Source: a bacterium
GTDB taxonomy: Bacteria; Actinomycetota; Acidimicrobiia; Spongiisociales; Spongiisociaceae
DNA length: 61,425 nucleotides
Direction of reading: 5' to 3'
Assembly: GCA_026710435.1 (NCBI GenBank)
Contig: JAPOQZ010000029.1
Location: forward strand, 1 to 61,425
The first letter of the stretch is position 1, and every line of letters begins with the position of its first letter. A model generated the notes under the pieces. It was not told the origin of the DNA. It saw only the letters and a list, made by a program, of their open reading frames with translations, and searched no databases. The position numbers and the translations under genes are program-made. Below, piece by piece: positions 54,502 through 61,425 of the stretch.

Positions 54502-55071
54502 GTGAAGCGTGCTGTACGCAACTTTCGCGGCGGGCCTGATCAGCCATGTGGGGGTTACGGTACCGATGCCAAGCCGCGAAAGCAAGCCACTTCGGGCTTC
54601 GGTCGCTGCCGTCATACGGTCCGGACGCCTTGTAGCCAATCCACCTAGAGGACGTTTCGGGACGGTTCGCAGCATCATTGAGCGGTCTGTTGTCGCACTT
54701 TGTGGCCGGTAGCTCTGCTCAGCCTGTAGCGGCTGTTCGGGATATGCGGGCCTTGGTTTCTCGGGAAAGGGGTCCGGTCACGATTCGGCGTCTGAACGTA
54801 GACTTTTTGCGACCTGAGGGAATCTGTCGGGGGTCACGGCGGCGTATCCCGCCGGCGATGTGCCTCATTATCCAGTGAGCTCGGGCCTTCCAGCCGGTAA
54901 TCGGTGACCGCAGGCAGGTCGGAGGGCACTCGACACGGCAAGGCAACTGACAACATGCCGGTCGAGCACACCGGAAAGTGCCGACCAACTGGGCCACAAC
55001 CGGCCACCGATCATTGACCCCTCGTACCAGTGCATCCCCCGGCGGGGACACCGTGAGGCTGTCCCGGCAGG

Positions 55072-55410
55072 CTACGGTCCCGTCGGTCCCGAGGCCGCAG
55101 GAGTTCGGACGCCGATGCCGACGGCCATGAACTTCCCCTCGGGCAGGTTTGGTGCGCCCTCGGCGAGCGGCTGGTGGCCCGGTGCTCTGACCAGCCATAA
55201 GGCCACCACCCAGCGATGTATCGGATCCCCGGGACACGACAGACCGCCTGTGCAGCCGGTCCGGTCCAGGATCCCCTCGGCTGCGAGGAGGTCGATGGCC
55301 GGTTCGTGGACCCAGCCGTCGCCGTCACTGGAGTCACACCTCTGCCCGACGGCGGCGGCCATCCCGACGAGGAGGAGCAGGACCGGGAGGCCGGCCCGTC
55401 AGAGGAGTCC
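55072..55410 (-). pseudogene. Cys-type SLH protein relic
   Basis: The minus-strand frame reads RAGLPVLLLLVGMAAAVGQR (signal peptide without an upstream start, TGA before it), then VHEPAIDLLAAEGILDRTGC, TGGLSCPGDPIHRWVVALWL. This is the first SLH repeat of the type seen in the genes at 14048 and 17343. After VRA the frame leaves the family and ends PTGP. So only one repeat survives. Confidence 0.65.
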
Positions 55411-55646
55411 CACACCTTGTATATGTGTTCCCTATATATATGTGTATGTGGAGCTACCCCGATCGAACCATGCACCCACCGGTACATCCTGCCGGTTCTC
55501 TACCGATCCCGGCCTGTGGGACGGTCCGGTTGTCTGGACGCTGCCCGACGGGATCGGCGGCCGGTGCAATGTGGTTTCGGGTGCGGGGACCGGTGTCCCT
55601 CGGGATTGCCGACTGATGTTCGTTCTCCAATGTCGCTGAGACGGCC

Positions 55647-55995
55647 ATGGCCTTCTCCAACGCCGGCGGTGGGGTGATCCTTGCGGGAGTGACGGACCGG
55701 GGTTTCGTGAATGGCGCCGATCTGAATGTTGCGAGCGAGACGGCTCCGCGTCAGGCATTGGGCCGACTTCGGGATCTCGGCCGCTACCGGATCTACCGCG
55801 TGGTGGCCGATGCTCGTGTGGTAGTGACGGTATCGGTGGGTTCGCGCAAGGACTCTTTGCGCAGTTGCGCAGCGGTCAGGTGAAGCAGCGTCGGAGTGCG
55901 TCGAACCACACGCTGCTGGGCGAAGATCTCGCCGATTTCATCGCGAGGCGGTCCGTTCGCTGTCGAACTATGGGCAACTACGCCGCAACACCGAC
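55647..55995 (+). pseudogene. AlbA_2 domain fragment, frameshifted
   Basis: MAFSNAGGGVILAGVTDRGF is the core of an AlbA_2 domain. After a shift near 55860 it continues RSASNHTLLGEDLADFIARR, the following family segment. The N-terminal part of the domain is missing and nothing continues after about 55990. A matching C-terminal piece of such a gene lies at 59940-60290. Confidence 0.65.
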
Positions 55996-56466
55996 CGGCG
56001 TACCCACCACCGGCTAGCGCAACTCGCCCTCGCCATCAAGCTCATCAACTGGAGAAACCGCTGGAACACCACCAACTAGCAATCCGCACGCCCTCACAAT
56101 GTCCGGCTAGCTTCGGGAGGTCCGGATGACCGACCCTTACTTAGAGGGACTCGCAGCAGGCCCCGAGGCCCTGGCATCGCCCTCCGGCAACGGTACGAGG
56201 CGCTCTCAGCCGCCCTTGCCGCAGGGCACCCCAGCATGTCGTGGCAACCGCGGGCGGCACTCCGCACCGGGCAGGTGGACGGGAGTGGAGTACGTTCGGT
56301 GGTTCATAGCCCCTCATCCCCTCGACGACCCAGGGCCGTCGAGCCCTGACCGACTCCGATCAGGCCGCATTGCTGAACGAAGCCCACGGTTGTCTGCCAC
56401 ACCGCCTCGGTCAGATTGTCATAAATGTTTGTTATCGGACAAACGGTTCCTCGACGTCCGACCCTC
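55996..56466. other. Stretch without recognised gene
   Basis: An open frame at 56126-56638 on the plus strand has no recognisable sequence and overlaps the gene on the other strand. Nothing supported. Confidence 0.4.
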
Positions 56467-57471
56467 CTATGGGTCAACGCCGGGGTGGGGTTTCCCTGTC
56501 TGGCCTCCTCCGGCGTCACCACCAGAGACTCCTACCAGGTGTTGCACCAAGGTTCGCAACCGGACGAACCAGACGACCGCTATCGCCACCGTCCCGGGCA
56601 CCGTCTGCGGGTCACCTCCGAGTCGGAACGCCGGATAGTCCCGAACCCGTTCGGCTACAGCCTTGGGTGAGCCGTGCAACTCGCTGCTCATAAGGGGGTA
56701 GAAGAGGTCATGCTCGTCTGCCCGCTGCCTAATCCGGTCGTCAAGCTGCCCCGCCTGCGCGGTTCCATCCGGTGGATCCGCGATCTTCTCATAAGCTTCT
56801 ACTACCACGGGCAGGATGTCACCCTTCCAGCTCATGTCATACCGCCAGCTCCCACGAAACCGGCTTCCAAAGCGCTTATGTGAGAACTCGCTAACCGCTC
56901 TTCGGAGGTCGGAATCGGCGAAATCGGGGGGAAGGCCCAGATTCCGAAGGTGAGCAAGATCCCTCAGGTCCTGGCGCCAACGCTCCAGGCTCTCGTCCAC
57001 CTCTGATCCGGCTAGCCTCCCGGCCGCTTCGATATGGGCGGCGGCCAAGCATCTCTGGTAGAACTCGAAGTCGGAGTAGCGGTCCAACAAGTCCGGTTTT
57101 GCGAACAGAAGGTAGGCGTCCACTTCGCTCTCGTACATGGAACGGGCGAGACCCAGTGCCTCCTCGCCGTAGCCCCGCTCCGCGAGGACTCGAATACAGT
57201 CCAGGTAGGTGAGCGCTCGCGAGTAAATCCCAAGCACCACGAGATCAACCCGCCTGTCAACCCGCAGCGATTCAGCATCGAGCTCAAGGGCATCCAGTTC
57301 ATCACGAGCGCGGTCCCGCATCGACACTAGAGCATCGAGGTCTGATCCGAACTCGTGCTCTACCGCCGACCGAGCCTGGAGTACCTCCGGCCAATCCCGG
57401 TCAGGCAAACCTTCAAATGCGCGGGTCAACGTGCCGTCCCTCCCCAGCCATGAAATGAGAGCCCCTTCCAA
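56467..57471 (-). CDS. DUF5677-like helical protein
   Basis: 334 residues if the TTG at 57471 is used; a TTG at about 57430 with gagggac upstream is an alternative. Helix-rich: VVLGIYSRALTYLDCIRVLA then EEALGLARSMYESEVDAYLL, the typical DUF5677 helix with Arg and Glu. Later comes FYPLMSSELHGSPKAVAERV. The hydrophobic VPGTVAIAVVWFVRLRTLVQ near the end is probably an inner helix rather than a membrane anchor. Such proteins occur in accessory and defence regions, function unknown. It is next to the RloB/RloA-like pair on the same strand. Confidence 0.7.
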   Translation of the reverse strand: MEGALISWLGRDGTLTRAFEGLPDRDWPEVLQARSAVEHEFGSDLDALVSMRDRARDELDALELDAESLRVDRRVDLVVLGIYSRALTYLDCIRVLAERGYGEEALGLARSMYESEVDAYLLFAKPDLLDRYSDFEFYQRCLAAAHIEAAGRLAGSEVDESLERWRQDLRDLAHLRNLGLPPDFADSDLRRAVSEFSHKRFGSRFRGSWRYDMSWKGDILPVVVEAYEKIADPPDGTAQAGQLDDRIRQRADEHDLFYPLMSSELHGSPKAVAERVRDYPAFRLGGDPQTVPGTVAIAVVWFVRLRTLVQHLVGVSGGDAGGGQTGKPHPGVDP

Positions 57472-57474
57472 AGA

Positions 57475-57520
57475 CCTAAACGAGCATCTCGGATACTACA
57501 AAGAGTTCAGATTCACGGAA
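57475..57520 (+). pseudogene. Relic of module membrane protein (LNEHLGY)
   Basis: The plus-strand frame reads KDLNEHLGYYKEFRFTESG. The intact small membrane protein at 60272-60499 has SDKLNEHLGYHEGHRFTLAL. About fifteen codons only, wedged between the DUF5677-like and RloB-like genes. Confidence 0.5.
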
Positions 57521-57974
57521 TCAGGCCCGCATCCGTGCGGCGCTCACACTTGTAGGCGAAACCGACAGCGAGAGCCTTGCCTAAGCACAGCCGCTGCTGA
57601 ACCAGGCGGCAAAGCTGACCCACGAGTTCTGCACCCACGTCCTCACGGGCAAACCCCACCGGCTCGACTCGGCAGAACTCGCCAGACAGATCCACGAACT
57701 CCACGAAGGGGGACGGTGGCTCACACCGCCACTCGGTTCTCTCCGTCGCGTTCCTTCGTCTTCGTTCCCGAATATCTGCACGCGCCCGATCGACAAGTGA
57801 CTTCGGCACCATACCGCCTGGCCCAAAGGTGAGGGTCACCCTTGTGTTGCCACTGGCGACACGTCTCAAGTAACCGGGTTCGGTTACAGTTCCCTCGCTA
57901 TAGACCCGAACGATCCGGCGAACCTCCTCCCTACCCAGGCCGCGGGTGGGTCGCCCTCCTTTCGGGCGCTTCAT
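57513..57974 (-). pseudogene. RloB-like protein, C-terminal part not recognisable
   Basis: Open for 153 residues. The first 75 (EEVRRIVRVYSEGTVTEPGY, then VPKSLVDRARADIRERRRRN, ERTEW) match the RloB start, with the acidic GTxTEPxY strand of this TOPRIM-like family. After TEW the sequence does not resemble RloB, and the NPCFELW-type C-terminus is absent; relatives are about 200 residues. On the opposite strand, 57594-57725 reads HEFCTHVLTGKPHRLDSAEL, possibly another inserted fragment. Its start overlaps the end of the ATPase gene (ATGA). Probably inactivated. Confidence 0.6.
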
Positions 57975-59302
57975 CCGAGGGAGAGCGTCGACGCCGGGGC
58001 TCGTTGGACAGCTTGCTCGAATTCTCCACTATTGAGGGCCGGTACGCCCCCGTAGCGACCTTGAAGGTAACGACGCTCAAGCGCTTGGTCGTGGCGCGGG
58101 CCGAAGGCGCTCAGGGGGTACATGCTGGTTGCACCTCCGGGGCCCTTCTCGGTGAACCAGATCTGATCGCGCCCGAGAGCTCGGCGCTTGCTATCGCCTA
58201 GCACACTGACATCGTGAGCGTTGAAGACAAGTTGCGCACACCGTGAATTCGATCGGTTGCTCTGGAAGAGTTCGATGAGTTGCTGAACAAGGTGAGGATG
58301 CAGGCTGGCGTCGAGTTCGTCTGCGAGGAGCACCCTACCCCCGTCGAGCGCTTCTAGAACCGGTCCAATGAGTCCGACCCAAACCAAGGTTCCTTTGGAC
58401 TCGTCTTCCGGGTCGACCTCGACAGAGGCGGATACACCTTCGTGGGTGAGTCGAACGGTCTCGTTGACGACAAGCGCGGGCTCGTCGCTGTCTGATTCGC
58501 CGTCGTTACCGGCCAGAATCCGAAACGCTCGGCTAAACAGATCTCTGGCGTCGGGGTCGAGTTCGCTGGAGGCAACCCTGGCATCGGTGATGCCCAGATC
58601 GGCGGCCCGTAGCAAAGCGAGGACCCTGTTCCTGTCGGCGGGACTCTCCAGCATTTTTGCTGTGTACATAGCGCGGGCGGGTCGACTCGACTCCTCGGCG
58701 AGCCGAAGATTATCAACGAACCAGCGGAATAGTGGAGTGAGCGCCTTGTCGTCGGCGGCTCCGGCGACCGAGAGCAACAACGAGTTGTCGCGTACCAACG
58801 TTGCCAATGCCCGGCCACCTGCACGGAAGGAAGGCCCGAATCTGAGGTTGGAATCCTCTCTCTCGAACACTGTCGCCCGACGTCCGCGAGGTAGGTAATA
58901 GGCATATTCGCCATGCACGCTGTCGTCGCCGATCTCGAAACCGTATTGCCAGCGAACCCCGTTCAGAACGATATCGATGTGGAATTCGGATGGCGCGGAC
59001 CTCGAACGTTCGTCCAGCAGGAACGGCTGTCGGTCGAGCCGAGTCGTGCGATCACCTCGCCGGAAGGAAGTCAACACCAGTCTGCGCATATCGGCCATGA
59101 CGTGGAGTAGCCGCGACTTCCCGGACGCGTTGCCACCGAAGATCCCTGCGGTGGGTAGTACTTGGACCGGCTTCGCGGTGCCGGCGATCTCGATATCGCG
59201 CCGAACGTCTTCGTCGGCGATCCTTGTCGCGAGGAGGGACAACTCAACCTCATCCCGAAAGGACCTCACGTTCTGCGCGCGGAAAGACAAGAGTACACTC
59301 AA
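57971..59302 (-). CDS. RloA-like AAA ATPase
   Basis: 443 residues from a TTG 5 bases after aaaggagg; the ATG at 59320 lies before that site. It opens SVLLSFRAQNVRSFRDEVEL. Walker A is GIFGGNASGKSRLLH, Walker B is GGRVLLADELDASLHPHLVQ, and the H-loop is LVFNAHDVSVL. Typical of RloA-type ATPases (AAA_15/AAA_21, about 400-450 aa) paired with RloB. Such pairs are found in restriction loci and defence islands and are inferred to act against phage. The coupled partner here looks broken. Cytoplasmic. Confidence 0.85.
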   Translation of the reverse strand: MSVLLSFRAQNVRSFRDEVELSLLATRIADEDVRRDIEIAGTAKPVQVLPTAGIFGGNASGKSRLLHVMADMRRLVLTSFRRGDRTTRLDRQPFLLDERSRSAPSEFHIDIVLNGVRWQYGFEIGDDSVHGEYAYYLPRGRRATVFEREDSNLRFGPSFRAGGRALATLVRDNSLLLSVAGAADDKALTPLFRWFVDNLRLAEESSRPARAMYTAKMLESPADRNRVLALLRAADLGITDARVASSELDPDARDLFSRAFRILAGNDGESDSDEPALVVNETVRLTHEGVSASVEVDPEDESKGTLVWVGLIGPVLEALDGGRVLLADELDASLHPHLVQQLIELFQSNRSNSRCAQLVFNAHDVSVLGDSKRRALGRDQIWFTEKGPGGATSMYPLSAFGPRHDQALERRYLQGRYGGVPALNSGEFEQAVQRAPASTLSLG

Positions 59303-59633
59303 GCTCGCCTCCTTTGCCATCTTATCATGATCCTCGTGGAAAACCCTCCCAAAAGCCAAGTTGAGCCAATCGATACCTCATAATAGGGTTCTCCAGACGG
59401 TTGAGTTGAACGAATCCACCTCGGATTTTCCCGGTGTCCTGAGGGCTGCCGCCACCGCCCATACCAGCCGAGAGACCGGCGGTAGGTAAAGAGATTCCAG
59501 CGAGACACTGCTCCCGGCGAGGTCACCGGCACCTTCGTCGCAGCGGAGAACGCCCTTCAGACCCTCTCGAGATAGAGCCATAACGGTCACGCCCCGAGAT
59601 GCGACCCCGACCACCCGGGCCGGGAACGGGGCG

Positions 59634-60291
59634 GTGACGGTGACTTCCGGGGATGCGACCCCGACAACCCTGGCCGGACCGGAGGCGACCACCGGGAGCA
59701 CGGCGGCTGACGCTGGCGGAGCGGATCCGGAAAAACCACCGGGGAGTGCCGAGATTGCTTTCACTCCGGCAATCGCGTTCGCACGGGTGTTCGGTGGAGG
59801 GGTTTGGGTGATGGATGCCGACGGTTCCGATTACCAAAGGGTCTCGACGGGTGCTGAAAGGTTGGTCGGGCTTCTCCGGTGGTCGCTGGACAGTACCCGG
59901 ATTGCCTTTCTCAGCGTCGACGGCCTTTGGATAGTGAGTGAACCGGGTGTCGACCTGGCCGTGGTCGGTGTCTGGCGCCACGAGCTTCATCGTCTGCCCC
60001 GTGCGGTGGTGAGCGAGGCCATCGCCGACGCCGTCGCTCACCGCTCGTATGCGGCCCTGGGCGAAGCAGTCCGCGTCAAGATGCGGCCCGGCCGTGTGGT
60101 GGTGCGGTCACCGGGTGGGCTACCCCGCGGTGTTTCTCCTGGACAGTCCTTCCCACCAATCCGTCCCCCGCAATGTGCTGGTCATCCGGACACTGCGGTT
60201 CTTCGGTGTCGCTGAGGACGCCGGCCGGGGCGTGGATCCGATGCACCGTCCCACGGCGCTGAACCTGATGGTTAGACGAAGGCGGCGATGA
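59634..60291 (+). pseudogene. Chimeric fragment: TolB-like propeller piece joined to AlbA-type ATPase end
   Basis: The plus frame begins with a Thr/Pro-rich linker (two imperfect 12-codon repeats DATPTT.AG at 59600 and 59648). It continues as a PD40/TolB-like blade (GGGVWVMDADGSDYQRVSTG, DSTRIAFLSVDG). At about 59945 it switches to RAVVSEAIADAVAHRSYAAL then VVRSPGGL, the ATPase-like end of AlbA_2 genes. After a frame change, SVPRNVLVIRTLRFFGVAED follows. No signal peptide or start for the linker is present. Two unrelated gene fragments have been joined; probably not functional. Confidence 0.6.
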
Positions 60292-60499
60292 GTATGGCCG
60301 TGGCTGTTACCAGCACACAGATGAGCGGCACCAGCAACGCTAGGGTGAATCTGTGGCCTTCGTGATACCCGAGGTGTTCGTTTAGCTTGTCGGACAATGG
60401 CTTCAGTAGTTCTTGCACATCGGCTCGGGTGGAGTAGTGACGCCTCACTTCCCCTTCGAAGCCATGCTGCGAAAACTCGTCGGGCGTCTTATACGGCAC
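60272..60499 (-). CDS. Small single-pass membrane protein (module copy 2)
   Basis: 75 residues, GTG start overlapping the stop of the upstream gene by 11 bases. A soluble N-terminus (FEGEVRRHYSTRADVQELLK, LNEHLGYHEGH) is followed by one long hydrophobic segment (FTLALLVPLICVLVTATAIL). Counterpart of the protein at 9724, with little sequence identity but the same position, size and topology. A relic with the LNEHLGY motif is at 57475. Function unknown. Confidence 0.7.
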   Translation of the reverse strand: MPYKTPDEFSQHGFEGEVRRHYSTRADVQELLKPLSDKLNEHLGYHEGHRFTLALLVPLICVLVTATAILIAAFV

Positions 60500-60764
60500 G
60501 ACTCATCCAGTCCCAAGTGTTCTGATCAGCACGACCCCAATAGGTTCCGTTGAGCCGGAACACGACCCCTGTGCCAACCGGGTCATCGCCCATGCCTAAC
60601 TCGTTGCAGAGGTCTCTCACGAGCAACGGAGAGCGGACGAGCCAGATGTTGGCTGTCAGATTGTGTCGATCTGGCAGCTTCTCGATGCGTTTGATGACCT
60701 CCTTGTCGACCCCGGGATTCGTGACGACCACAATGAAGGGAGGATCTTGCCGGTCAAGCGCCAC
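60489..60764 (-). CDS. Conserved 91-aa soluble protein (module copy 2)
   Basis: With the GTG at 60764 the protein is 91 residues, exactly the length of the homologue at 9942-10217. Shared pattern: WLVRS in the middle, ELGMGDD, VVFRLNGTYWGRADQNTWDW. The GTG overlaps the upstream stop by 11 bases, the same overlap as with the downstream membrane gene, which supports this start over the ATG at 60788. No known family recognised. Confidence 0.75.
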   Translation of the reverse strand: MALDRQDPPFIVVVTNPGVDKEVIKRIEKLPDRHNLTANIWLVRSPLLVRDLCNELGMGDDPVGTGVVFRLNGTYWGRADQNTWDWMSRAV

Positions 60765-60912
60765 GTCGGGTCCGCTTCCGGTCCGCATGGGTGAAGATGG
60801 CCCGCGCCAAGTCCTGCGCCGACCTCGGTGGGCGTACCTCGTCTACCTGGATGCGGATACGTCGAGTCCGCTTGGTGCTCGTGGGGAGGCCACCCCCTGT
60901 CAGACCACTCAT
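60754..60912 (-). CDS. Small basic 52-aa protein, first gene of module copy 2
   Basis: Starts at ATG (60910-60912) with a strong ribosome site, aggagagg, and ends at a tga within the next gene. Basic: GGGLPTSTKRTRRIRIQVDE, then RPPRSAQDLARAIFTHADRK. A relic with the matching DLVRAIFAQAD motif is at 9348-9480. Size and charge suit a nucleic-acid or protein-binding peptide, for example an antitoxin or regulator; this is inference. Confidence 0.65.
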   Translation of the reverse strand: MSGLTGGGLPTSTKRTRRIRIQVDEVRPPRSAQDLARAIFTHADRKRTRRGA

Positions 60913-61193
60913 GCCTCTCCTACGCGTCGAAATCTGATGCTCTGCGTCAACGGAGATTCTAGCCGCCCTGTCAAGCTATGCCTAGTTGAGCAGAACGATT
61001 ACCATCATCAACTACCTCAGTCAGGCTTCCCCCTCGTTCCATGATAGCCTGTGGTTGGTGGACTCTACTCCGGTCGAGTACGGACGAAGCCGCGAGACCG
61101 CCCGCCGTCCGGAGTTCGCCGACTGAGCAGAGTACGGCAACTGCGCGTCCTATTCCCGCTGTTTCTGGGGGTTACGTCTGCATCTTGTGGCTA

Positions 61194-61425
61194 AGTGTCC
61201 CGAGTCTTTAGTTCGGTTGTGTGTGGAAGACGTGCAGTCATGCGACGGGTTGGTTGTGTCACAGGCCTGTTGCATGCTTGTAGGTAACCGCAAAGCACCA
61301 ACGGTCCGCTTTCGGTACCGACCGGACCGTGATTTGGTTCATGTTGCCCACCCAGCCCCTCGCAGAGGGTACGGCGGGACGCGTTCGACGCCGAGGAGGT
61401 GGCGGTTGGGGGAGGGCCCGCCGGA
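61194..61425 (+). repeat. Dispersed repeat family R, right-truncated copy
   Basis: Starts agtgtcccgagtc and continues through taaccgcaaagcaccaacgg to ggagggcccgccgga, where the window ends. Its last 87 bases are near-identical, not identical, to bases 1-85. The rest of 60913-61193 has no recognised gene. Confidence 0.82.

Noticed and set aside
55403..55415. In-frame TGA before the signal peptide of the SLH relic as another Sec codon
   Set aside because: It lies before the signal peptide in a decayed gene, not at a redox motif, and no hairpin follows.
59378..59764. Minus-strand open frame of 128 codons
   Set aside because: No family resemblance and no ribosome site. It overlaps the plus-strand linker repeat, whose amino-acid pattern makes better sense.
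1..61425. Similar sequence at both window ends, as if a circular or terminally redundant molecule
   Set aside because: The end copies differ at several bases, and the same element occurs inside the window at 12059, 16865 and 19680. It is a dispersed repeat, not an overlap.

Overview
The window is high-GC DNA with frequent GTG and TTG starts. It carries many S-layer-homology (SLH) proteins, an LLM-class flavin oxidoreductase and a fused NAD(P)HX epimerase/dehydratase. Together these suggest an actinobacterium, perhaps of the Acidimicrobiia; that placement is inference, because no rRNA, tRNA or ribosomal gene is present. Short dispersed repeats, broken genes and phage-defence-like pairs mark much of the window as accessory and fast-turning-over.

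Layout. 0.5-2.3 kb: an AAA ATPase with a frameshifted DUF4276-like partner. 2.4-9 kb: ordinary metabolism (D-aminoacylase-like and imidazolonepropionase-like amidohydrolases, a VOC protein, an LLM oxidoreductase, an ABM monooxygenase). 9.3-10.7 kb: a small soluble/membrane gene pair and an IS1595-type relic. 11-14 kb: two more ABM paralogues and the NAD(P)HX repair enzyme. 14-18.5 kb: a cell-surface cluster of an SLH-LRR protein and two thioredoxin-fold proteins. Each of the latter is interrupted at the same catalytic position by an in-frame UGA, with a hairpin directly after it. They are best read as secreted selenoproteins with a UxxC redox motif, one a lipoprotein and one SLH-anchored. 20.4-22.2 kb: an SLH zinc-metalloprotease-like protein. 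22.4-26.7 kb: a three-gene operon (TIGR04255, HTH, unknown) behind a perfect inverted repeat, then an AlbA_2-type protein with its own inverted repeat.

26.9-54.4 kb: seven large paralogous SLH/Ig-like surface proteins (about 690-770 aa), all on the minus strand, in a group of three and a group of four. Between the groups lie about 9.5 kb of decayed genes (HD hydrolase, dGTPase, LRR, DUF2335, DUF5678-like) mixed with an orotate phosphoribosyltransferase-like gene and many repeats. 55-61 kb: an SLH relic, two pieces of AlbA-type genes flanking a DUF5677/RloB/RloA-like cluster, and a complete three-gene small-protein module related to the pair at 9.7-10.2 kb.

How it may work together (inference): the SLH paralogues all have conserved cysteine pairs in the first SLH repeat and in the following domain. 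The secreted selenoprotein redoxins would be well placed to make, break or repair those disulfides in the cell envelope. The selenocysteine machinery (selA, selB, selC, selD) is not in the window, so the selenoprotein reading predicts it elsewhere in the genome.
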